Source: JAQXDR01 sp038138625 (GTDB lineage Bacteria; Pseudomonadota; Alphaproteobacteria; Rhodobacterales; Rhodobacteraceae). From it: a stretch of 13,467 bases of DNA. The position numbers and the translations under genes are program-made. Where the stretch lies: assembly GCA_038138625.1 (NCBI GenBank), contig JAYQEA010000107.1:1-13467 (forward strand), read 5' to 3'. Below, in pieces: positions 6,696-13,467 of this stretch (the first letter of the stretch is position 1; each line of letters begins with the position of its first letter). The notes beneath the pieces are model-generated. The model ran no database searches. It saw only the letters and a program-made list of their open reading frames with translations, and had not been told where the DNA came from.

Positions 6696-8031
6696 GCATA
6701 TCATTCCGCTGTCCATGGTCGTCTGTTTGCTTGTTGGTATTTTCAGCGGCTATCCGGTAGCATTTGTGTTAGGTGGCATCGGGATCATATTTGCCTTTAT
6801 AGGTGGACTGCCCTTTGTTTTCCTCAAAATTGGTGTCTCGCGAATCTATGCAGGCGTAATCGAAAACTGGCTGTTGCTTGCGGTACCGCTGTTTGTCTTC
6901 ATGGGGGCAATGCTGGATAAATCGGGGCTCGCGCAAAACCTTCTGTATTCGTTGGAACGGGCCCTGGGGCGCAAGCGCGGCGGGCTGGCCATCTCGGTCG
7001 CCCTTCTCGGCATCATTATGGCCGCAAGCACTGGTATTGTTGGCGCGTCGGTTGTCATGCTCAGCACTTTGGCACTGCCCATTATGCTGCGTGAGAAATA
7101 CAAGCCTGAACTGGCCGTTGGTACGATTGCCGCATCCGGAACTCTGGGCATTCTGATCCCGCCGTCTATCATGCTGGTGCTGGTGGGCGATATCTTGCAA
7201 ATCTCGGTGGGGAACCTGTTTCTGGGCGCAATCGTTCCCGGTCTTTTACTGGGAAGCCTGTACATAGCCTATATTGTCTTTATCGCACTGACGAAGCCAA
7301 ATGATGCGCCCGTTTCCGCACAAGTGCCCGCCGATGGATCGTTAGCACTAGCATTGCTGCGGGATCTTTTTGCACCGCTCATTCTTATCTTGACCGTACT
7401 GGGCTCCATTGCAACAGGCACCGCCACCCCGACAGAAGCAGCGGGATTGGGCGCCATTTGCGCAATGATTCTGGCAGCGATCAACCGACGACTGACCTTT
7501 GACACCCTTTCGAACTGCGTCCGTGAAACGGGCAATACCTCGGCCATGATCCTTGGCGTTTTGGTTGGCGCCACGATTTTCGGGATGGTCTTCAAGGGTC
7601 TTAAGGGCGACAAGATGATCGAGAATGCTATTTTGTTTTTCGATCTCGGTGCCTATGGGACCTTGGGGATATTGCTGCTGCTGATTTTCATTATGGGGTT
7701 CTTCCTGGAATGGGTCGAGATAAGCTTTATCGTTCTTCCGCTCTTTGCGCCGATTGTTGCGGACTTGGATTTTGGTCTCGGAATTTCCAGAGAAGCACAA
7801 CTGTTATGGTTCGCGATGCTTGTGGCGGTGAACTTGCAAACCAGCTTTCTGACACCACCATTCGGCTATTCCCTGTTTTACGTCAAAGGTGTGGCCCCGC
7901 CCGATATTACCATTCGCATGATCTACAAAGGCATCATTCCATTTGTATGTTTGCAACTTGTCGGATTGGCGCTGTTGATCATTTGGCCTGATCTCGTACT
8001 TTGGGCGCCTGACACGGTGTTCGGGAAGTGA
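6688..8031 (+). CDS. dctM: TRAP transporter large permease subunit
   Basis: DctM-type permease of 447 residues, full length, very hydrophobic with roughly 11-13 membrane helices. It carries out sodium-coupled movement of the carboxylate across the inner membrane. Typical family segments are PLFVFMGAMLDKSG near residue 68, AASTGIVGASVVMLSTLALP (112-131), and AVGTIAASGTLGILIPPS near 145, with a second-half repeat around TATPTEAAGLGAICAMILA and LQTSFLTPPFGYSLFYVKGVAP close to the C-terminus. The two halves resemble each other, as expected for the inverted-repeat fold of these elevator transporters. Its ATG sits in ATGATTGA, overlapping the dctQ stop, and its stop codon overlaps a possible GTG start of the next gene, so all are one message. 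Confidence 0.95.
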   Translation: MIEHIIPLSMVVCLLVGIFSGYPVAFVLGGIGIIFAFIGGLPFVFLKIGVSRIYAGVIENWLLLAVPLFVFMGAMLDKSGLAQNLLYSLERALGRKRGGLAISVALLGIIMAASTGIVGASVVMLSTLALPIMLREKYKPELAVGTIAASGTLGILIPPSIMLVLVGDILQISVGNLFLGAIVPGLLLGSLYIAYIVFIALTKPNDAPVSAQVPADGSLALALLRDLFAPLILILTVLGSIATGTATPTEAAGLGAICAMILAAINRRLTFDTLSNCVRETGNTSAMILGVLVGATIFGMVFKGLKGDKMIENAILFFDLGAYGTLGILLLLIFIMGFFLEWVEISFIVLPLFAPIVADLDFGLGISREAQLLWFAMLVAVNLQTSFLTPPFGYSLFYVKGVAPPDITIRMIYKGIIPFVCLQLVGLALLIIWPDLVLWAPDTVFGK

Positions 8032-8035
8032 GGGA
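8031..8035 (+). promoter_or_regulatory. Ribosome binding site of the short-chain dehydrogenase gene
   Basis: AGGGA begins on the last base of the dctM stop and ends 7 bases before ATG 8043. This is why ATG 8043 is preferred over GTG 8028, which overlaps the dctM stop and has no site of its own. Confidence 0.55.
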
Positions 8036-8042
8036 ACCAAAT

Positions 8043-8861
8043 ATGAACGACAATCAACAAGTTCCACCATCCAATACACAGACGCTGGTTCTACCTGGAA
8101 TAAAAGGGAAGCGTGTTGTTATCACAGCAGGGGCCGCCGGTATCGGCTATGCCATTGCACGACTTCTGGTGCGCTTGGGGGCACGGGTTGCAATCTGCGA
8201 CGTTGACACCACCGCTTTACACCATGCCAGTACGACGCTCGGGGAGTGTATTGCAGTGCAGGCTGATGTTTCCGATGAACACGCAGTGGCAAGCTTTTTT
8301 GAAACGGTCCAAGCCTCCTTTGGTGGGCTTGATGTGTTGGTGAACAATGCCGGGATTGCCGGACCAACAGGAGGCATCGAGGATCTTTCGCCAGACGACT
8401 GGCGGCGCTGCCTCGACATATGCCTGACAGGCCAATTTTTATGTGCGCGTCAGGCTGTTCCGATGATCAAGGCAAATGGCGGAGGGGCTTTGATCAACAT
8501 GTCCTCATCAGCGGGCAAACACGGCTATGCGTTTCGCACCCCCTATTCAGCTGCCAAATTTGGTGTGATCGGTCTGACGCAGAGCCTCGCCAAGGAATTG
8601 GGTCCGGACAATATCAGGGTGAACGCAATCCTGCCAGGTATTGTCGAAGGCCCCCGAATGGAGGGCGTCATACGCGCGCGTGCCGACGCCACCGGTGTCA
8701 GTTACGCGACAATGCGGAACGAATATCTGAAAAATATTTCCTTGCGCCGAATGGTGTCTTCTGACGATGTTGCCGCCACAGTGGCGTTCTTGATCTCTGA
8801 TGCGGGCGCTAACCTGTCTGGGCAATCCCTTTCAGTCGATGGAAATGTTGAAACATTATGA
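8043..8861 (+). CDS. Short-chain dehydrogenase/reductase, NAD-type
   Basis: Cytoplasmic oxidoreductase of the classical SDR family, 272 residues, expected to interconvert a hydroxyl and a keto group with NAD(H). The cofactor motif is TAGAAGIG (28-35), with Ala where the first Gly of TGxxxGxG usually lies. Asp53 at the end of the second strand (ICDVD) favours NAD over NADP. NNAG is at 101-104, the catalytic serine region MSSSAG at 153-158, and YSAAK (Tyr168, Lys172) is intact. At the usual tetrad asparagine position the sequence reads LDICLTGQF, so Cys127 replaces Asn. The C-terminal part, GIVEGPRM, SLRRMV and SGQSLSVDG, is shared with SDRs often found with hydroxy acid breakdown genes. It is coupled to dctM upstream and overlaps the BKACE gene by 4 bases. 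Role inferred: oxidising one form of the imported 3-hydroxy acid, or a related alcohol, to the keto acid the BKACE enzyme cleaves. Substrate unknown. Confidence 0.88.
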   Translation: MNDNQQVPPSNTQTLVLPGIKGKRVVITAGAAGIGYAIARLLVRLGARVAICDVDTTALHHASTTLGECIAVQADVSDEHAVASFFETVQASFGGLDVLVNNAGIAGPTGGIEDLSPDDWRRCLDICLTGQFLCARQAVPMIKANGGGALINMSSSAGKHGYAFRTPYSAAKFGVIGLTQSLAKELGPDNIRVNAILPGIVEGPRMEGVIRARADATGVSYATMRNEYLKNISLRRMVSSDDVAATVAFLISDAGANLSGQSLSVDGNVETL

Positions 8862-9826
8862 CCCAAAGCGGAACCGTTAAAATGGACACTTCGAACAAAC
8901 TCGCCAACAAGGTCATCATAACCTGTGCAGTCACTGGGGCCATTCATACGCCCTCTATGTCACCACATCTGCCGGTAACGCCCGAAGACATCATCAAGGA
9001 TTCTCTGGCCGCAGCTGACGCGGGGGCCGCGATCCTGCATCTTCATGCCCGCAATCCCGATGACGGCCGTCCCGACCAAAGCCCGGAAGGGTTTTCCCAA
9101 TTTCTGCCGCGGATCAAACAAAACACCAATGCGGTGATTAACATAACCACCGGCGGCAGCCCGTATATGACGGTTCAGGAACGCGCTGCCCCTGCTGCCC
9201 AATTCCAACCCGAGCTAGCCTCTCTGAACATGGGTTCAATGAACTTTGGCCTGTATCCGATGCTAAAAAGGTTCAAAGATTTCAGACATTCTTGGGAACG
9301 AGATCATCTCGAAGGGTCACGTGATCTTGTCTTTCGTAACTCGTTTCAGGATATCGAATATGTTTTGAAAACATGTTACGGAAACGGAACGCGGTTTGAA
9401 TTCGAATGCTACGACATCTCGCATCTGTACAACCTTGCCCATTTTGCTGACCGCGGCCTGGTCAAAGCCCCGTTCTTTGTCCAGTCGGTCTTTGGCTTGC
9501 TGGGCGGTATAGGTCCTCATCCTGAAGATGTCTTGCACATGAAGCGCACGGCAGATCGCCTTTTTGGCAATGATTATCGTTGGTCCGTTCTGGGCGCGGG
9601 TTCCAACCAATTCCGGATTGCGACACAAGCCGCAACACTTGGCGGAAATGTCCGCGTCGGACTGGAAGACAGTCTGTGGGCGGGAAAGGGTGAATTGGCC
9701 TCGTCCAATGCGGTTCAGGTTCGTAAGGTGCGCACGATCATCGAAAGCCTCGGATTAGCGGTCGCAACAGCAGATGAGGCGCGCGAAATACTGGCGCTCA
9801 AGGGCGGTGATCAGGTTGCCTTCTGA
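8858..9826 (+). CDS. Beta-keto acid cleavage enzyme, BKACE family (DUF849)
   Basis: Zinc-dependent enzyme of the family whose first known member is 3-keto-5-aminohexanoate cleavage enzyme (Kce). The family reaction joins a beta-keto acid with acetyl-CoA and yields acetoacetate plus the CoA ester of the rest. The protein has 322 residues from ATG 8858, or 314 from ATG 8882; the first overlaps the SDR stop (ATGA), the second matches usual family N-termini better. Motifs: ITCAVTGAIHTPSMSPHLPV (21-40), LHLHARNPDDGRP (60-72) with zinc ligands His61 and His63, NITTGG (95-100), ASLNMGSMNFGLYP (121-134), FECYDISHLYNLAHF (182-196) and RVGLEDSLW (266-274), where Glu270 fits the third zinc ligand. The family is split by substrate (lysine-pathway keto acid, dehydrocarnitine, beta-ketoadipate-like and others), and I cannot assign the subgroup. 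Two dehydrogenase genes flank it, which fits a keto acid made by alcohol oxidation. Confidence 0.92.
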   Translation: MTQSGTVKMDTSNKLANKVIITCAVTGAIHTPSMSPHLPVTPEDIIKDSLAAADAGAAILHLHARNPDDGRPDQSPEGFSQFLPRIKQNTNAVINITTGGSPYMTVQERAAPAAQFQPELASLNMGSMNFGLYPMLKRFKDFRHSWERDHLEGSRDLVFRNSFQDIEYVLKTCYGNGTRFEFECYDISHLYNLAHFADRGLVKAPFFVQSVFGLLGGIGPHPEDVLHMKRTADRLFGNDYRWSVLGAGSNQFRIATQAATLGGNVRVGLEDSLWAGKGELASSNAVQVRKVRTIIESLGLAVATADEAREILALKGGDQVAF

Positions 9827-9843
9827 AGGTACCGCCTGAAGGT
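9823..9843. repeat. Short direct repeat between BKACE and dehydrogenase genes
   Basis: CTGAAGGT occurs twice, 13 bases apart start to start, spanning the BKACE stop codon. It may reflect a small local duplication; no function is evident. Confidence 0.35.
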
Positions 9844-9860
9844 GCTTGCCATCCAAATCA

Positions 9861-9865
9861 AAGGA
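9861..9865 (+). promoter_or_regulatory. Ribosome binding site of the 3-hydroxyacyl-CoA dehydrogenase-like gene
   Basis: AAGGA, 8 bases before ATG 9874, in the 47-base gap after the BKACE gene. This gene therefore starts independently of coupling. Confidence 0.7.
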
Positions 9866-9873
9866 AAAAGATC

Positions 9874-10824
9874 ATGGGAAAGATTGCCGTAATTGGCTGT
9901 GGATTGATTGGTCAGGGATGGGCATCGGTGTTCGCTCAGGCAGGCTACGACGTGGCCATGTATGATACGTCCCCAGAGGCCGCAGACAGTGCAGTCTTGT
10001 CGATGCAGACACGTATTTCAGATATGGCTGATTTCGATTTGATTGCGCAGGCCGATGCACCGGCGATATTAAACAGGATCCAGATTGCGACCAGCGTTGA
10101 ACAGGCCTTGGAGGGCGCGATCTACATCCAAGAAAACGGTCCTGAATGTGTTGATACCAAGAACAAAATAACCAAAGCACTAGATGCCGTTGCGGACAAA
10201 AATGTGCCTATTGCCAGCTCTACCTCTGGTATTTCGGCGTCACGTTATTGCGAAAACATCTCTGGCCGGCATCGTTGCCTTGTTGTCCACCCTATCAATC
10301 CGCCTCACCTTATTCCGGCTGTGGAAATTGTTCCAACACCCTGGACGGCGCCGGAGATCGTTTCAGCAGCAAAGGATCTGATGATCCGATGCCGGCGGGA
10401 AACGATTGTGTTAAACGAGGAAATAGACGGCTTTATCGTCAACCGGCTCCAAGGCGCTTTGTTAAAAGAGGCGTTCAATCTTGTGGGTAGGGGCATTGTA
10501 TCAGCCGAAGATCTGGATAAAGCGATTTGTGACGGGCTCGGGTTGCGCTGGTCCTTTATGGGGCCAATGCAAACCATCCACCTGAACGCACCGGGCGGTA
10601 TTGCGCAATATGTTGAACGCTATGCCAAAATGTACCGTGATTTCGGATTAGGCGGCACAGACGACACTGATTGGGCCAGTATTGTAAATGAGAAGCTAAA
10701 GGATGCATTCGAGAAGAAAACACCAGTGGCAGAGATACCCGACGCACAGCTGCATCGTGATAGAACATTGATGGCCCTGCTTCGCCACAAGGCAAAAGAC
10801 GCCCCCGATCCTTCGATCATCTAG
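9874..10824 (+). CDS. 3-hydroxyacyl-CoA dehydrogenase-like enzyme, lambda-crystallin/L-gulonate dehydrogenase type
   Basis: NAD-dependent dehydrogenase of 316 residues in the 3-hydroxyacyl-CoA dehydrogenase superfamily, closest in style to lambda-crystallin (CRYL1, L-gulonate 3-dehydrogenase) and relatives that act on free 3-hydroxy acids. The Rossmann motif is GCGLIGQGW (8-16), with Asp31 (MYDTS) favouring NAD. SSTSG (115-119), HPINPPHLIPAVE (139-151, catalytic His139 and Glu151), and GFIVNRLQGALLKEA (186-200) form the active site. GLGLRWSFMGPMQTIHLNAPGG (221-242) is diagnostic of this branch. The C-terminus LHRDRTLMALLRHKAKD is typical of bacterial members. L-carnitine dehydrogenase is a relative, but the HLNAPGG segment fits the CRYL1 type better. 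It is last in the operon; no gene follows for 216 bases. Role inferred: oxidising the opposite stereoisomer to that used by the SDR, or a different step, to feed the BKACE enzyme. Confidence 0.9.
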   Translation: MGKIAVIGCGLIGQGWASVFAQAGYDVAMYDTSPEAADSAVLSMQTRISDMADFDLIAQADAPAILNRIQIATSVEQALEGAIYIQENGPECVDTKNKITKALDAVADKNVPIASSTSGISASRYCENISGRHRCLVVHPINPPHLIPAVEIVPTPWTAPEIVSAAKDLMIRCRRETIVLNEEIDGFIVNRLQGALLKEAFNLVGRGIVSAEDLDKAICDGLGLRWSFMGPMQTIHLNAPGGIAQYVERYAKMYRDFGLGGTDDTDWASIVNEKLKDAFEKKTPVAEIPDAQLHRDRTLMALLRHKAKDAPDPSII

Positions 10825-10881
10825 AACTTTTACAAATCGCCCGACCTACCCTGCCGGATTGCAAAAGGCCTAAAAAAATCG

Positions 10882-10897
10882 TCGGTCTTTACACCGA
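10882..10897. terminator. Small hairpin after the catabolic operon, weak terminator candidate
   Basis: TCGGT and ACCGA pair around a 6-base loop, 57 bases after the last gene's stop. On the + strand no T-run follows; the T-run lies on the other side, so it would work better for reverse transcription, where no gene is seen. Kept only because the operon must end here. Confidence 0.22.
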
Positions 10898-11040
10898 TTG
10901 AGTTTGATTCATGATCCTTGGCAGCCTGTTGGCCACGCAGAGGCCTCATTTACGTTCTGCGGCGCAATAGCCTCTGGTCAATTGCGCGTAACACAGGTAG
11001 GGCGCTGTGACTTTCAGTTCCCAGCTACAGGCCTCCGATA

Positions 11041-12858
11041 ATGGACCTCCGCAATATCGCGATCATCGCGCACGTCGACCATGGCAAAACCACACTCGTG
11101 GACGAGTTGCTTAAACAATCCGGTGCATTCCGCGAAAATCAGTCCGTGGCAGAAAGAGCCATGGACAGCAATGATCTCGAACGTGAACGTGGGATCACCA
11201 TTTTGGCCAAGGCGACGTCGGTTGAATGGAAGACCACGCGGATCAATATTGTGGATACGCCCGGACACGCCGATTTCGGTGGAGAGGTCGAGCGGATCCT
11301 GTCGATGGTCGATGGTGTCGTTTTGTTGGTCGATGCCGCCGAAGGCCCCATGCCACAGACCAAGTTTGTGACATCAAAAGCACTGGCGCTTGGCCTGCGC
11401 CCGATTGTTGTATTGAACAAAGTCGACAAGCCAGACGCAGACCCCGATCGGGCACTGGATGAATGCTTTGATCTGTTTGCGGCCTTGGACGCAGATGAAG
11501 ACCAGCTGGACTTTCCTCATCTATATGCCTCGGGCCGCTCAGGCTGGGCGGATGCGGAACTTGATGGACCACGCAAAGATCTGGCAGCCCTGTTCAACCT
11601 CGTCGTTAATCACGTCCCTGCCCCAAAGCAGATCAACCGGGCTGATGATGATTTCCGGATGCTCGCGACAACTCTGGGGGCCGATCCCTATGTTGGCCGC
11701 ATTCTAACCGGCAGGGTCGAAAGCGGGACGCTAAAGGTTGGCGCAACAGTACAGGCACTCAGCCGTGTTGGTCAGAAAATTGAACAGTTCCGGGTCACAA
11801 AAATTCGTGCTTTCCGTGGCTTGGGACAGCAGGACATCGAAGAGGCCGTTGCAGGTGATATCGTGTCAATCGCAGGCATGTCGAAATCTACTGTTGCGGA
11901 TACGATATGCGCGCTTGCCGTAGACACGCCTCTGGATGCACAACCCATTGACCCACCTACGATTTCGGTCACGTTCGGGATCAACGACAGCCCCTTTGCA
12001 GGTCGGGACGGCAAAAAGGTTCAAAGCCGCGTCATCCGGGAACGCCTGATGAAGGAGGCAGAATCAAACGTTGCCATCCGGATAACCGACACCCCCGGGG
12101 GCGAGGCCTTTGAGGTCGCCGGTCGCGGTGAATTGCAGATGGGCGTGTTGATTGAAAATATGCGGCGCGAGGGGTTTGAGCTGTCAATTTCACGACCTCA
12201 GGTGCTGATGCGCGACGACGACGGACAACGGATGGAACCGATCGAAGAGGCCACGATCGACGTTGATGATGAATACACCGGCGCCGTGATTGAAAAACTG
12301 ACAGGGGTCCGTAAGGGCGAGTTGGTCGAAATGCGTCAGGCTGGTGCGGGGAAATCTCGCATTGTCGCGCATGTTCCCTCGCGCGGGTTGATTGGCTACC
12401 ATGGCGAGTTTCTGACTGACACAAGAGGCACGGGCGTCCTGAACAGAGTGTTTCACGGCTGGGCGCCGCACAAAGGATCCATTCCCGGACGGCGTGCCGG
12501 TGTTCTAATTTCAATGGAACAGGGCGAAGCGGTTGCATATGCGCTTTGGAACCTCGAGGAACGCGGGCGGATGTTTCTGGGGGCCCAGACCCCTGTCTAT
12601 CAAGGCATGATGATCGGTGAGCACAGCCGCGACAACGATCTGGAGGTCAACCCGCTCAAGGGCAAGAAGCTGACCAATGTGCGCGCCAGCGGCACTGACG
12701 ATGCCGTACGCCTGACAACCCCGATCCAGTTTAGCCTGGAAGAAGCCATTGCGTATATAAACGATGACGAGTTGGTCGAAGTAACACCCAACGCCATTCG
12801 CTTGCGCAAACGGTATTTGGATCCGCATGAGCGCAAACGCATGGCCCGAGCGGGATAG
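11041..12858 (+). CDS. typA: Ribosome-associated translational GTPase TypA/BipA
   Basis: Housekeeping GTPase related to elongation factor G that binds the ribosome and assists subunit assembly and growth under stress or cold. It has 605 residues, full length. The GTPase domain shows G1 AHVDHGKT (10-17), G2 RGIT (50-53), G3 DTPGHADFGGE (72-82) and G4 NKVD (126-129). Domain II follows from about residue 200 (GRILTGRVESGTLKVG), then the two alpha-beta domains, and the TypA-specific C-terminal domain with GKKLTNVRASGTDDAVRLTT near 540-559. That last motif separates TypA from LepA and EF-G. No good ribosome binding site precedes the ATG, but the protein begins exactly at the conserved MDLRNIAIIAHVDHGK start. 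It is a separate unit from the catabolic operon, 216 bases upstream. Confidence 0.97.
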   Translation: MDLRNIAIIAHVDHGKTTLVDELLKQSGAFRENQSVAERAMDSNDLERERGITILAKATSVEWKTTRINIVDTPGHADFGGEVERILSMVDGVVLLVDAAEGPMPQTKFVTSKALALGLRPIVVLNKVDKPDADPDRALDECFDLFAALDADEDQLDFPHLYASGRSGWADAELDGPRKDLAALFNLVVNHVPAPKQINRADDDFRMLATTLGADPYVGRILTGRVESGTLKVGATVQALSRVGQKIEQFRVTKIRAFRGLGQQDIEEAVAGDIVSIAGMSKSTVADTICALAVDTPLDAQPIDPPTISVTFGINDSPFAGRDGKKVQSRVIRERLMKEAESNVAIRITDTPGGEAFEVAGRGELQMGVLIENMRREGFELSISRPQVLMRDDDGQRMEPIEEATIDVDDEYTGAVIEKLTGVRKGELVEMRQAGAGKSRIVAHVPSRGLIGYHGEFLTDTRGTGVLNRVFHGWAPHKGSIPGRRAGVLISMEQGEAVAYALWNLEERGRMFLGAQTPVYQGMMIGEHSRDNDLEVNPLKGKKLTNVRASGTDDAVRLTTPIQFSLEEAIAYINDDELVEVTPNAIRLRKRYLDPHERKRMARAG

Positions 12859-12912
12859 AAAGAGAGACAAATTTCTGTCCTATAATTAAGTGCGATGCTG
12901 TGAGCGTGATGT

Positions 12913-12944
12913 GTTAGTTGGTCGCTTGCTAACGGCCATTTTTT
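12913..12944 (+). terminator. Possible intrinsic terminator of typA
   Basis: GTTAG and CTAAC can pair around an 11-base loop, followed after GGCCA by six T residues (12939-12944). The stem is short and the T-run does not abut it, so this is a weak candidate. Confidence 0.25.
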
Positions 12945-13208
12945 GGTCATTCGTCACAAAGGCGCAATCGTCCGTCCATCGCTGTTGAGATGACCACTCG
13001 CGTATGTCCGCCCCACATGTTTTGCACTTAGGCCGTTATGTCAGGGACGGCGGGATCAGGCGAATGGCTGGGCGAGCTATATGCCAATTGCAAAGATGAT
13101 GGCCTGAATGCTCTGTGGCAACGGGCTTTAACCATCGCCTGCACTGCCGAATTCCTGAAATCCTTTGCCAGGGCCAGACCGGTTGCATCGCTCTGGCCTT
13201 CTTTGGAT

Positions 13209-13388
13209 TTAGGGGTCCGTTCGCGCACTGTGGTGCAGAGCTCTTGATGGGGCGTGCTTGTGCAGTTGCATCGCAGCGTCAAAGGCGATCGCAAAAACAG
13301 TATCCTGTTTGATCTTTTTGGCGACAGATGCCAGCTCACTGTCGCGGTAAATATCACTTAAGACACCGAAATTCGCGTTGGCATTGAT
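13209..13388 (-). pseudogene. Possible reverse-strand gene fragment, unidentified
   Basis: The reverse strand is open for 59 codons plus stop, bounded upstream by TAG at 13389-13391. It has no start codon near its beginning. The translation includes FGVLSDIYRDSELASVAKKI and then KQDTVFAIAFDAAMQLHKHA, which looks like genuine amphipathic helical protein. The continuation after CAC/CAC (ALHHSARTDP) looks less natural, suggesting a frameshift or decay near 13240. The family is not recognised. Confidence 0.28.
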
Positions 13389-13412
13389 CTAAGTGACAGC
13401 CCGTCAGGTGTC

Positions 13413-13467
13413 GTGCCAATGGTGCCAATGGTGCCAATGGTGCCAATGGTGCCAATGGTGCCAATGG
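13413..13467. repeat. Tandem array of the 9-base unit GTGCCAATG
   Basis: Six perfect consecutive copies plus one further base, ending with the window, so the true copy number is unknown. The 9-base length keeps any reading frame: + frames give Val-Pro-Met, Cys-Gln-Trp or Ala-Asn-Gly repeats; reverse frames give His-Trp-His, Ile-Gly-Thr or Leu-Ala-Pro. The upstream + frame from 13362 enters as Val-Pro-Met. Each unit also contains the small dyad CCA-A-TGG. Confidence 0.95.

Larger units (their letters stand above)
12859..13412. other. Gene-poor interval after typA
   Basis: No confident gene. A possible terminator lies at 12913-12944. On the + strand a frame from ATG 13038 to 13247 encodes 69 residues (MSGTAGSGEWLGELY...), with no ribosome binding site and no recognisable family; on the reverse strand 13209-13388 has a more protein-like translation. 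The two compete, and both may be debris. From 13362 a + frame is open into the tandem repeat and off the window. Confidence 0.45.

Noticed and set aside
9874..10824. L-carnitine dehydrogenase as a firm call
   Set aside because: Same superfamily, but the GLGLRWSFMGPMQTIHLNAPGG-type region and C-terminus fit the lambda-crystallin branch better, and no fused or adjacent betainyl-CoA thioesterase is present.
12032..12538. Reverse-strand frame of 168 codons inside typA
   Set aside because: A shadow of conserved typA coding sequence; Arg/Pro/Ser-rich translation without family motifs.
13028..13357. Reverse-strand frame of 109 codons after typA
   Set aside because: Its first part uses a different frame from the more protein-like 13209-13388 reading, and its composition (Ser, Pro, Arg, Cys) looks like noise.
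13413..13467. CRISPR array
   Set aside because: The copies are 9 bases and directly adjacent, with no spacers.

Overview
The window reads as chromosomal DNA from an alphaproteobacterium, most likely a marine Rhodobacterales (Roseobacter-group) species. The evidence is the style of the proteins (heterotetrameric sarcosine oxidase subunits, a TRAP importer, a beta-keto acid cleavage enzyme) and a moderate GC content with GC-leaning third positions, judged by eye. All confident genes lie on the + strand. The window opens inside soxA and closes inside a 9-base tandem repeat, so it may be a whole contig.

Region 1 (1-2733): the 3' three quarters of soxA, then soxG overlapping it by 8 bases. These are the alpha and gamma subunits of sarcosine oxidase, which turns sarcosine into glycine and passes the methyl carbon to tetrahydrofolate. 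soxB and soxD would be expected just upstream, outside the window.

Region 2 (2734-5045): about 480 bases with a possible gene remnant, a GntR/FCD-type regulator (3214-3891), a small four-helix membrane protein of unknown role (4030-4452), and about 590 bases of leader DNA. Just before the next operon lies a perfect 22-base palindrome, the best operator candidate in the window.

Region 3 (5046-10824): a tightly packed catabolic operon. It holds a three-gene TRAP transporter (binding protein, small and large membrane subunits), a short-chain dehydrogenase, a BKACE-family (DUF849) beta-keto acid cleavage enzyme, and a lambda-crystallin/3-hydroxyacyl-CoA dehydrogenase-like enzyme. The simplest reading is uptake of a 3-hydroxy carboxylate, oxidation at C3, and acetyl-CoA-dependent cleavage to acetoacetate plus a new acyl-CoA. 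Two unrelated dehydrogenases suggest that two stereoisomers, or two successive alcohols, are handled. The substrate cannot be read from the sequence. Carnitine-like compounds are one option, because their product, glycine betaine, could be demethylated down to sarcosine and so feed the sox genes. This operon is the most interesting system here.

Region 4 (10825-13467): the housekeeping ribosome-associated GTPase TypA/BipA, then about 600 bases without a confident gene, with one possible reverse-strand coding fragment and at least six copies of GTGCCAATG running off the end.
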